A program made the position numbers and the translations under genes. 46,906 nt of DNA from Gemmatimonadota bacterium (lineage in GTDB: Bacteria > Gemmatimonadota > Gemmatimonadetes > Longimicrobiales > Gaopeijiaceae), in contig JAJDNC010000002.1 in assembly GCA_022340865.1 (NCBI GenBank), positions 1 through 46,906 of the forward strand. Direction: 5' to 3'. Below are positions 34,324 to 44,255 of this stretch, one piece after another. The notes beneath the pieces are model-generated. The model searched no databases. It worked only from the letters and a program-made list of their open reading frames with translations, and was not told where the DNA came from. Within the stretch, counting starts at the first letter, position 1. Every line of letters starts with the position of its first letter.

Positions 34324-35450
34324 TTCACATCCCTCGCGGGTGCGTCCTGCGAACGCTCGAGTGCCCGGACGTAGCGGATGATCGCCCAGCGGTCATTGGG
34401 GGAGATATCCGCCGCGTAGGCGGGCATGCTGGCGAACCCCTTCGAGATCACCCAGTACAGGTAGCCGTCGGACGCGTCGCGGATCGTGGACGATTGCAGG
34501 TCGGTGGGCTGCGCCTCGTAGGTGCTGTCGAGCCACGGCTTGCCCGTTCCCAGCTTGTCATGGCAGACGGCGCAGTGGATGTCGAACTGCTGCCGGCCTC
34601 GCTCCAGGACCCGCGCCGTCACGGGAAGCGGGTCGACGAGAGCCTTCCCCCCCTGATCGGGGTTCGTCGCGAGGACAGGCATGAAGGCCCGCGGCACCGT
34701 TCCCACCGGCGGGAGCTGCATGCCGCGCCCGCTGGCGAAGAAGGTGTCCGGCGCCTGGGCGTCCAGTCTCGGCTGGTTCTCCATCTCCACCATGGGCTTG
34801 GTCGTGGGGAAGGTCCGGATGGCCCAGGCCGTCCCGTATCCCGCCACGAGGCACGCCGCCCCGATCCCGGCGGTGACCTTGGCCCACCAGGCGAGGCCCG
34901 CCCTCCTGTAGTGAGGAGCCGGAACGACCTCGATGGCCTGACCGCCCGCGGCCCTCAAAGCGGCGATGGCGGCCGAGGTGTCCAGCCCGCCGTCCCCCGG
35001 CCGGATCACCAGCGCGAACTTGTCCCGGGTGATCTCGTCGACGGCCTTGCTGCGCAGCATCGGGTTGCCGAAGAAGGGCAGCCTGTTGAAGACGAACAGC
35101 ATGCCCAGAGCGGCCGTGAACGTCCCCACGAGGATGGTGCCCTCCAGCATGACGGGCACCCAGGCCTGCCAGCCGTTGTAGGCCTTGCCGGCCGTGAGGA
35201 GCGGATAGCTCACCGTGCTGGTCCACCACTCGAACAGGAACGCGCAGATGGCGCCGAGGGACGCCAGGATGAAGACCAGGATTCCGAGCTTCGACTTCGG
35301 GAGGTCCAGGGCCTCGTCGATGCCGTGCACCGGGTAGGGGGTGTACGCCTCCAGCCTGGTGAACCCCCGCTCCTTCACCTGCGGGATGGCCTTCAGCAGC
35401 GCGTCGGCGCTGGGGAAGAGGGCGAGAACGCCGAACAGGGGCTCAAGCAT
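34320..35450 (-). CDS. Fused ActD (DUF3341) and ActE cytochrome c subunit
   Basis: This is a 376-aa fusion. Residues about 1-185 are DUF3341/ActD: FGVLALFPSADALLKAI, the PYPVHGIDEAL motif and two membrane helices near 55-75 and 100-120. Residues about 190-376 add a membrane helix (TAGIGAACLVAGYGTAWAI), then a monoheme cytochrome c with CAVCH and a distal Met in KGFASMPAYAADI. In many act operons these are separate genes, actD and actE. The frame is continuous with no stop at the join. Both neighbours overlap it, ATGA with actF and 8 bp with actC. Confidence 0.92.
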   Translation of the reverse strand: MLEPLFGVLALFPSADALLKAIPQVKERGFTRLEAYTPYPVHGIDEALDLPKSKLGILVFILASLGAICAFLFEWWTSTVSYPLLTAGKAYNGWQAWVPVMLEGTILVGTFTAALGMLFVFNRLPFFGNPMLRSKAVDEITRDKFALVIRPGDGGLDTSAAIAALRAAGGQAIEVVPAPHYRRAGLAWWAKVTAGIGAACLVAGYGTAWAIRTFPTTKPMVEMENQPRLDAQAPDTFFASGRGMQLPPVGTVPRAFMPVLATNPDQGGKALVDPLPVTARVLERGRQQFDIHCAVCHDKLGTGKPWLDSTYEAQPTDLQSSTIRDASDGYLYWVISKGFASMPAYAADISPNDRWAIIRYVRALERSQDAPARDVK

Positions 35451-36895
35451 GCTCGGCCTCCATCGGCCCCGACGGATGCGTCTGGTAGTGGACGATGTCG
35501 GCCTTGACCTCCCAGGTCGCGATGATGGGCATCTTCCTGAGGAAGAGGAGCAGCAGCGTCAGGAAGATCCCCACGGAGCCGAGGAGGATGGCGAAGTCGA
35601 TGGGCGTGGGCAGATACGTGCCCCAACTCGAGGGCAGGTAATCGCGGTGGAGCGAGAGAACGATGATCGTGTACCGCTCCAGCCACATTCCCAGCGTCAC
35701 CCCCGCGGAGACCAGCACCATCACCGGCACCGAGCGGCGGAACTTCGGGAACCAGAGGAGCTGGGGCAGGACGCAGTTGAAGAAGATCGTCAGCGATCCC
35801 GCCCACCATTGGTCGCCGAAGACGTAGTTCGCGAAGATGTACCGGTTGAACGAGTCGGAGCTGAACCAGGCGGTGAAGCCCTCCATCAGGTAGGCGTAGG
35901 TCATCACGCACGAGAGGAACAGGACCGTCCTGTTGAGCAGGTCCATGTGCCGCATGGTGATGTAGTTCTCCAGCTTCATGGCCGTACGCACGAACGCGAA
36001 CACGAGCACGACGCCCGCGAACCCGGAGAAGGCGGCCCCCACCACGAAGTAGGGCGGGAAGATGGTCATGTGCCATCCGGGCACCATCGAGGACGCGAAG
36101 TCCATCGACACGATGCTGTGCACGCTGAGGGCCAGGGTCGTGGTCAGCCCGGCGAGAAGGAGATACGCCTTCTCGTAGTGGAGCCACTGACGGGCGTTGC
36201 CCACCCAGCCCAGGCTCATGAAGCCGAAGACCGCCCGCTTCACCTTGCTCTTCACCCTCGAGCGCAGCGACGCGAAGTCGGGGATCAGCCCCAGGTACCA
36301 GAACAGCACGGACACGCTGAAATAGGTGACGACGGCGCACACGTCCCAGATCAGCGGGGAGCGGAAGTTGACCCAGAGGCGCCGCTCGTTGGGGTACGCG
36401 AACAGCCAGTGGGGCAGCCAGGGCCGGCCGACGTGGACGGCCGGGAACATCATCGCGCAGACGAACGCGAAGACGGTCACCGCCTCGGCGGTTCGGCTGA
36501 TGGCGTTGCGCCACCGCTGGCGGAACAGATAGAGGATGACCGAGATCAGCGTTCCGGCGTGGCCGATGCCGACCCAGAACACGAAGTTGATGATGAGGAA
36601 GCCCCACACCACGGGGACGTTGTTCCCCATGGTGCCGATCCCCTCGTAGACCATGTAGCCCACGGCGGTGACGCCGATGAGCCCCACCAGGCTGGTGATG
36701 GCCAACGCCACGTACCAGGACCTCGGGGGCTTCGCCTCGCTCAGGTTCCTGACGTGATCGTCCAGCTTCCCGAGGGAGGCATCACCCTGAACGAGTGGCT
36801 CCACGCGCAGGGACTCGGGGAAGGACTCGTCGGAGCCCCTTCTCCTTCTGCGGCGCTTGCTGGCCGGTGCCGGCGGGAGCGGGAGCTCGGTGGCC

Positions 36896-36903
<8 letters not shown>
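35443..36903 (-). CDS. actC: Alternative complex III subunit ActC (NrfD/PsrC-like)
   Basis: This is a 486-aa polytopic membrane protein of the NrfD/PsrC family, the quinol-binding membrane subunit of alternative complex III. It carries about ten helices, including WYVALAITSLVGLIGVTAVGYMVYEGIGTMG near the start, FWVGIGHAGTLISVILYLFRQRWRN and ERYTIIVLSLHRDYLPSSWG near the end. The N-terminal 60 residues are soluble and basic. It overlaps actB and actDE by 8 bases each, indicating coordinated translation of the complex. Confidence 0.95.
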
Positions 36904-39869
<2,966 letters not shown>

Positions 39870-39877
<8 letters not shown>

Positions 39878-40082
39878 GACGCTTCACCGAATGCGGGTCC
39901 GGCTGGACCCTGTAGCCACGACCTCCACGGGCACGCTGCCCGGCGCCGCGATCCGTCGTGCTCCCTGCCTCGCGGATCGCCCCCACGGCGGACCGAAGGC
40001 GCCCGAGGAGGAAACCGTTCAGCACGATTCCCCCGAGCGTCGCAGCCATGGCGAGGAGGCCCTGGCGACGAGTCACGCCCAT
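39870..40082 (-). CDS. Small membrane-anchored protein inside the act operon
   Basis: This is a 70-aa protein with one hydrophobic N-terminal segment (LLAMAATLGGIVLNGFLLG, about 9-27) after MGVTRRQG, which has a twin-arginine-like start only in the loosest sense. A basic soluble tail of about 40 residues follows. The ATG is preceded by GGGGAGGGG with good spacing, and its stop overlaps the actB start by 8 bp like the other act genes. These points support a real gene. No named family was recognised. It may be an assembly factor or minor subunit. Confidence 0.65.
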
Positions 40083-40104
40083 GTGTCGCCCCTCCCCTGT
40101 CCGG

Positions 40105-40674
40105 TTACCGATGACAATCCGTGCAATCCGTAGGTCCTTTCTTGATGGGAGAGTCCGGAGGCAGGTACGGAGCCGGGTTCCGATGGCACTCCAGGCACGC
40201 CCCCATGCGCAGGTCCATGGTGCGGGTCAGCACCACCATGTTCTTGACATTGCCGTGGCACGTCTCGCACTGGACGCCCGAGTTCACGTGGGAGCGATGA
40301 TCGAAGAACACGTGGTCCGGCAGATGGTAGACCCGCTTCCACTTCATGGGCGCGTCGGTCTGCAACCGTGCCACCACCGCGTTCTTGATGATGTTGCTGT
40401 CCGCCATCGCGATGTACGTATGGCAGTTCATGCAGGTCTGGACGGCGGGGATGGTGGCGTCCCGACTACGGTCCGCGTTCGTGTGGCAGTACTGGCACGG
40501 AATGCGGTTCGCGCCGGCGTGAACCTGGTGGGAAAACGGGATCGGCTGCTGGGGAGCGTACCCGATGGCGTACCGTGCGGGCTCCACCGTCCTCCCGACG
40601 ATGAGCATCGTCGTGAAGACGGCCAGCACACCTAATGGAACTACGATGTATAGAAACCGATCGCGCGGATGCAC
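40105..40674 (-). CDS. actA: Alternative complex III pentaheme cytochrome ActA
   Basis: This is a 189-aa multiheme c-type cytochrome with a membrane anchor (FLYIVVPLGVLAVFTTMLIV) and five CxxCH motifs: CQYCH, CMNCH, CETCH, CLECH and CTDCH. Additional histidines (SHQVH, DHRSH) are likely distal ligands. ActA carries electrons from the ActB clusters to the cytochrome c acceptor. The GTG at 40674 is preferred: GAGG lies about five bases upstream and it puts the anchor at the N-terminus. An in-frame TTG at 40752 is less likely. This is the first gene of the act operon. Confidence 0.94.
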   Translation of the reverse strand: MHPRDRFLYIVVPLGVLAVFTTMLIVGRTVEPARYAIGYAPQQPIPFSHQVHAGANRIPCQYCHTNADRSRDATIPAVQTCMNCHTYIAMADSNIIKNAVVARLQTDAPMKWKRVYHLPDHVFFDHRSHVNSGVQCETCHGNVKNMVVLTRTMDLRMGACLECHRNPAPYLPPDSPIKKGPTDCTDCHR

Positions 40675-40774
40675 TTCAGCCTCACGTGGGCAGCCGTTGG
40701 CAGTTGTGCGGCGGAACTTCCCGCCGGATTCGTCAGGCAATCGTCGTACCAAGACGCAGGTACGGCCGTAACTC

Positions 40775-40879
40775 GTTGGGGCACATCATGTTGTGAGCTA
40801 TGGACAGCGGCACGTATCCGCAGCGCATGGGGATATGCCCCAACCTGCTCGCCCCACAGCGTGCGGGGTGGGGCTTTTT
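40775..40879 (+). ncRNA. Candidate structured RNA ending in an intrinsic terminator
   Basis: On the plus strand GTTGGGGCACAT (40775-40786) pairs with ATATGCCCCAAC (40833-40844) at 11 of 12 positions, enclosing a small stem GCGG/CCGC. Next comes a hairpin GCCCCA/TGGGGC (40851-40874) followed by five T residues (40875-40879), a good Rho-independent terminator. No coding gene lies upstream on this strand. It could be a small RNA antisense to the actA leader, or a leader structure of actA on the other strand. No known RNA family was recognised. Confidence 0.4.
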
Positions 40880-40901
40880 CCCCATTCTTCGACTCCCGCA
40901 C

Positions 40902-40950
40902 ATGAAGATGGCTTCATCCGGGGTTCACCGGCCCTTCACGGTGAGCCCCT
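40902..40950 (+). promoter_or_regulatory. Two stable hairpins upstream of the PCYCGC gene
   Basis: ATGAAG-ATGG-CTTCAT (40902-40917) is a perfect 6-bp stem. GGGGTTCACCG (40921-40931) pairs with CGGTGAGCCCC (40940-40950) over 11 bp with one G-T pair and an 8-base loop. They sit 110-160 bp before the PCYCGC gene and may be a leader or terminator structure. The rest of the 385-bp gap from 40675 to 41059 holds no coding gene. Confidence 0.4.
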
Positions 40951-41059
40951 TATGCTGGTGCCGAGGACATGAGCGCGGCGCGGCGGTGATACTGCCGGGC
41001 GTCCGCTCGGATGTGACGACGGGGGTCGGACATCACCCCGGTGAGCACCGGAGGAACCA

Positions 41060-41515
41060 ATGGCAGGAAGTGGAAGAAGCCGCAGCACGCTCAGCCGGAA
41101 GGCGCGCCAGAAGCAGCGCCGCGCCTGGATCGTAGCCGGCCTGTCGGTGGCGGCCTTCGTCATCGTGAGCGCCGCGGTGACGCACGACCGGGGGCCCCTC
41201 GACCATCATCCGACCCCTCGGGCGAAGAGTGAGGAGCCGAGCGTGGTCCCGGCCTCCCGGTACGCCGACTATCCGCGGGTGGCGGAAGCGTACAAGATGG
41301 CGGCCGCGGTCCCTGGGACGCTGGACGGCGTGTACTGCTACTGTCACTGCAAGGAGAACGCGGGGCACTACTCTCTCCTCGACTGCTTCAGCAGCGACCA
41401 CGCCGCGGGGTGTGACGTGTGCATGTCGGAGGGCACCATCGTGTACAAGATGGTCCAGAAGGGCTCGACCCTGAACGCCATCCGGGCCGAGATCGACCGC
41501 ACCTTCGGCGCATGA
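41060..41515 (+). CDS. PCYCGC-motif membrane-anchored protein
   Basis: This is a 151-aa protein with a basic start, one membrane helix (about 22-41) and a periplasmic domain matching the PCYCGC family: VYCYCHCKENAGHYSLLDCF followed by CDVC. The family's CYCGC signature reads CYCHC here (C93, C95, C97), with three more cysteines at 109, 118 and 121, an obvious metal or redox centre. Its biochemical role in the family is not established. The start has GGAGG. The stop overlaps the next gene as ATGA, so the pair is coupled. Confidence 0.85.
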   Translation: MAGSGRSRSTLSRKARQKQRRAWIVAGLSVAAFVIVSAAVTHDRGPLDHHPTPRAKSEEPSVVPASRYADYPRVAEAYKMAAAVPGTLDGVYCYCHCKENAGHYSLLDCFSSDHAAGCDVCMSEGTIVYKMVQKGSTLNAIRAEIDRTFGA

Positions 41516-41946
41516 CCTCGATCCTCCGCGTGCTGGCGGCGGGTCTGACCCTGCTCTCCGCACTCGCAGCATGCGACGCGCTGCCGCCTGCGGTGAAGGA
41601 CCAGGGGCGCGTCCGTCGTCTGTCCCAGCTGGGCATCGAGCGCTTCGACAGTACCGGCGCCTACCAGCTGGCGGGCGTGAGCGCGACGCGGTCCATCGAG
41701 GTGCCACCGCTGAAGCGCGGGGAGCTGGAAGGCGACACGCTGGGGGCGGGCTACCGCGCGTTCCGCATGCGCTGCCAGGCATGCCACGAGCTGCCCTCGC
41801 CCTCGGCCCATCCCGCCTCTCTCTGGGAGGGGGTCGTGGGCCGGATGCGGACGAACGCCATGAACGCCGGATTGATGCCCATGACGCAGGACGACGAAGC
41901 GACCGTGGTGAGCTTCCTGCAGAAGCACGCCGGCAGCGGACCGTGA
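41512..41946 (+). CDS. Lipoprotein with a single heme c motif
   Basis: This is a 144-aa lipoprotein. A signal peptide (ILRVLAAGLTLLSALAAC) ends in a lipobox cysteine. The only heme motif is CQACHELP, followed by VVGRMRTNAMNAGLMPMTQDDEATVVSFLQKH, where a methionine would be the axial ligand. The layout is that of a small class I-like cytochrome c. It is translationally coupled to the PCYCGC gene through ATGA, suggesting that the two proteins act together, perhaps as electron donor and metal carrier, which is inference. Confidence 0.85.
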   Translation: MTSILRVLAAGLTLLSALAACDALPPAVKDQGRVRRLSQLGIERFDSTGAYQLAGVSATRSIEVPPLKRGELEGDTLGAGYRAFRMRCQACHELPSPSAHPASLWEGVVGRMRTNAMNAGLMPMTQDDEATVVSFLQKHAGSGP

Positions 41947-41952
41947 CGACAG

Positions 41953-41979
41953 GGAGGGCGCGGCCCCCCCGCGCCCTCC
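41953..41979. terminator. Bidirectional terminator hairpin between convergent genes
   Basis: GGAGGGCGCG (41953-41962) and CGCGCCCTCC (41970-41979) form a perfect 10-bp stem with a 7-base loop, followed by TTCGATC. It separates the plus-strand cytochrome lipoprotein gene from the minus-strand Met-rich cytochrome gene. Confidence 0.65.
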
Positions 41980-42019
41980 TTCGATCATCCCCCCATGGCC
42001 GGGCTCCCGGCCGTGCCTC

Positions 42020-42847
42020 TCAGCGGCCTCCCCCCAGCCCGTGGACGTAGGCGGCGACCGCGCACACCTGTTCGGCGCTGAGCTGGGCCCCGCCCATGGC
42101 CGGCATGGGAGCCGGGTGCTTCTTCGGGTGCGGCACCCCCGCGCGCACCAGCCCCGCGATGGCGGCATACGAGCCGTCGATGTCCAGCCAGGTGCTGTCG
42201 GCGAGGTTCGGCGCCAACGCCGTGCCGTGTGCGTTGCTCCCGTGGCATGCGTAGCAGTTGCCGCTTCCGGTGAAGACCCGATGACCGAGATCCACCAGCG
42301 CCTGGGTGATCTTGGGGCACTCCGGAGCGGCGGCCGCCGCCGCACCCACTTTGGGTGTGGGCTCGGTGTCGGCGGGCTGCCCCGTCATGCTCCCCATCAT
42401 CCCTCCCATCATGCCGCGACCTCCCATCATGCCGGTACGTGCGCTGGGGGCCGGAACCGGCTCTGGGGGCGGCTCCGCGGAGGGTCGCTGAGGAGCCTCG
42501 GAGGAGGACGGCTGCGCGGGCTCGCCGGCGGGTTCCTGCGCTGACCGACCCGAGGCCTCCGGCGCCGCTGGTGCTGACGGTCGCTGAGGAGCCTCGGAGG
42601 AGGACGGCTGCGCGGGCTCGCCGGCGGGTGCCTGCGCCGACCGACCCGAGGCCGGTTCCGGCTGCGCGGACGGTTGCGCCCCGGCCTGGCCCGGCTGCTG
42701 CGCCGGCGCGGTAGCGGTGCCGGCGGTAGCCGTGCCAGCCTGGGTCGCCGCCGCGGCAGATGAGCTCGGGGCCCTCCCGGCACACCCCGCGAACGCGAGC
42801 AGGAATGCACCCACGGCGAGGCCGTAGACCTTTGATCTCGTCTTCAT
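42020..42847 (-). CDS. Lipoprotein cytochrome c with Pro/Ser repeats and a Met-rich motif
   Basis: This is a 275-aa lipoprotein (signal VYGLAVGAFLLAFAGC). Residues about 23-135 are a disordered Ala/Pro/Gln/Ser linker that contains two copies of a 25-residue unit (SGRSAQ..AGEPAQPSSSEAPQ). A methionine-rich stretch, GMMGGRGMMGGMMGSM, follows and resembles extracellular copper(I)-binding sequences. The C-terminal domain is a monoheme cytochrome c (GNCYACHGSNAHG) with a distal methionine in HPAPMPAMGG. The ATG follows GGGGAGGATC. It faces the copper-efflux genes. The linker would let the heme domain reach across the periplasm. Confidence 0.87.
   Translation of the reverse strand: MKTRSKVYGLAVGAFLLAFAGCAGRAPSSSAAAATQAGTATAGTATAPAQQPGQAGAQPSAQPEPASGRSAQAPAGEPAQPSSSEAPQRPSAPAAPEASGRSAQEPAGEPAQPSSSEAPQRPSAEPPPEPVPAPSARTGMMGGRGMMGGMMGSMTGQPADTEPTPKVGAAAAAAPECPKITQALVDLGHRVFTGSGNCYACHGSNAHGTALAPNLADSTWLDIDGSYAAIAGLVRAGVPHPKKHPAPMPAMGGAQLSAEQVCAVAAYVHGLGGGR
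42483..42653. repeat. 75-bp direct repeat, two copies
   Basis: Copies at 42483-42557 and 42579-42653 differ at two positions. The period is 96 bp (32 codons), so the repeat keeps the reading frame of the cytochrome gene and duplicates part of its Pro/Ser-rich linker. Such repeats can expand or contract by slippage or recombination. Confidence 0.9.
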
Positions 42848-42936
42848 GATCCTCCCCGGCGTGGTGGAGCGAATGGCGCCATGGCCATCGGGCGGTCCGG
42901 GCGGTCATCTTTGGCGGCACCGAAGCGCCTGAGCCC

Positions 42937-43464
42937 ATGGATACCACTCGACCGACCGGAGGTGCCCGGACCGCAATGGACGGAGCCGCGAACGTCGCAC
43001 CGACCTCCTGGAGCCATCGCCTGTTCCGCTGGGCCGTGATCCTGAAGGGGATCGACGGCCTGCTGGAGGTCGGCGGCGGCGTGCTCCTGTTCCTCCTCGG
43101 GCCGCACGGAGTCAGCGGCGTCGTGGCGTTCCTGACCCAGCACGAGCTCGCCGAGGACCCGGGGGACCTCGTGGCTGGATTTCTCGTGCGTCATACGCGC
43201 CATCTCGGCCTCGCGACGATACACTTCGCAGCAGTGTATCTGCTTGTGCACGGGATCACCAAGGTGGGACTCGTTGTGGGGCTGCTGCGGGAACGACGCG
43301 GAGTCTTTCCCGTCGCCATCGGGTTCCTGGGACTCTTCCTCGCCTACCAGGTCTACCGGATGCTCGTGGGCCCCTCCCCGGCGCTTGCCGTGCTCATCGT
43401 CGTGGACACCATGATCCTCGCCCTCATCTGGAAGGAGTACGCGGCCACGGCACCCCCCGGCTGA
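42937..43464 (+). CDS. DUF2127 membrane protein
   Basis: This is a 175-aa protein with four hydrophobic segments, matching DUF2127. The first follows LFRWAVILKGIDGLLEVGGGVLLFLLG, a family hallmark. Others are TIHFAAVYLLVHGITKVGLVVGLL, VAIGFLGLFLAYQVYRMLV and LAVLIVVDTMILALIWKEY. The N-terminal 25 residues are variable; an ATG at 42976 is an alternative start, and neither has a clear ribosome-binding site. The role of the family is unknown. It is divergent from the Met-rich cytochrome gene. Confidence 0.85.
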   Translation: MDTTRPTGGARTAMDGAANVAPTSWSHRLFRWAVILKGIDGLLEVGGGVLLFLLGPHGVSGVVAFLTQHELAEDPGDLVAGFLVRHTRHLGLATIHFAAVYLLVHGITKVGLVVGLLRERRGVFPVAIGFLGLFLAYQVYRMLVGPSPALAVLIVVDTMILALIWKEYAATAPPG

Positions 43465-43583
43465 GGTCGACGCCCCGTCTTCAGAACGACGCCTGCACGC
43501 CGAGGCGCGCCGAGGCGGAACCGGAGCGGCGCGTCCCCGAACCTCAAGTCCGGATCAACCCCGGAGAAGGTGCCTTCACCCCC

Positions 43584-43644
43584 TTGAACCCGTCGGCTGG
43601 AGGATGTAGTGTTGGATGTATCCCCCCCCAGGGGGGGTGGGGTA
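43584..43644 (+). promoter_or_regulatory. csoR promoter with CsoR-type operator
   Basis: TTGAAC (43584-43589) and TAGTGT (43607-43612), with 17-bp spacing, form the promoter. Immediately downstream, 43619-43644 is a G/C-tract pseudo-palindrome: TAT, eight C, A, seven G, T, four G, TA. This matches the architecture of CsoR-family operators, so copper-free CsoR should block the start of its own operon. Confidence 0.75.
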
Positions 43645-43659
43645 AACCGAGGAGGCAAC

Positions 43660-43938
43660 ATGGCCGACAAGACGACCGAGGACATCCTGAGGCGCCTGAA
43701 GAGCGTCGAGGGGCACGTCCGCGGCATCGAGCGAATGGTGGACGAGGGCGTCTACTGCGTGGACATCGTCAACCAGATCGTGGCCGTGCAGCGCGCCCTC
43801 AAGAAGGTGAGCGGGCTGGTCCTCGACCGCCATCTGCACTCGTGCGTCACCACCGCCATCAAGAGCGACGACGACGAATCCAGGGAGCGCGTGCTCACGG
43901 AGCTCATGGAAGTGTTCGAGGCGAATGGCAAGGCGTGA
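43660..43938 (+). CDS. csoR: Copper-sensing repressor CsoR (metal-sensitive DUF156 family)
   Basis: This is a 92-aa all-helical repressor. Copper(I) ligands expected for CsoR are all present: C33 (GVYCVDI), H58 and C62 in the H-x3-C pattern (RHLHSC). The N-terminus RRLKSVEGHVRGIERMVDEG is typical. On binding copper it releases DNA. The start at 43660 follows GAGGAGGCAAC, which excludes the longer frame from 43609. It heads csoR-copZ-copA. A nickel or formaldehyde sensor of the same family is less likely, given the ligands and the copA neighbour. Confidence 0.93.
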   Translation: MADKTTEDILRRLKSVEGHVRGIERMVDEGVYCVDIVNQIVAVQRALKKVSGLVLDRHLHSCVTTAIKSDDDESRERVLTELMEVFEANGKA

Positions 43939-43980
43939 GATCGACTCACTGGACAATCCGACGACAGAGGAAGGCAACCC

Positions 43981-44199
43981 ATGACGACGAAGACGGTGAC
44001 GGTACCCAACATCAGCTGCCATCACTGCGTGATGACCATTGAGCGCGAGGTCGGCGAGCTCAACGGCGTGGCGGAGGTGAAGGCGGAGGAGGCCTCCAAG
44101 CGGGTGACGGTCTCCTGGGATCCCGATGCCACCGACTGGACGGCCATCGAGAGCACCATGACGGAGATCAACTATCCGCCCAGCGCCGTGAGCGCGTGA
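43981..44199 (+). CDS. copZ: CopZ-like copper chaperone (HMA domain)
   Basis: This is a 72-aa single heavy-metal-associated domain. The metal site is C13-HH-C16 in NISCHHCVMTIEREV, a ferredoxin-like fold with one Cu(I) between two cysteines. It should carry cytosolic copper to the HMA domains of the CopA pump encoded 56 bp downstream and possibly to CsoR. It lies 42 bp after csoR. GGAAGG serves as its ribosome-binding site. Confidence 0.93.
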   Translation: MTTKTVTVPNISCHHCVMTIEREVGELNGVAEVKAEEASKRVTVSWDPDATDWTAIESTMTEINYPPSAVSA

Positions 44200-44255
44200 G
44201 CGAAGGACGCGGGTAGAGCCGGAATAGAGGCGGGACGAAAGCGAGGAGAGATCCG

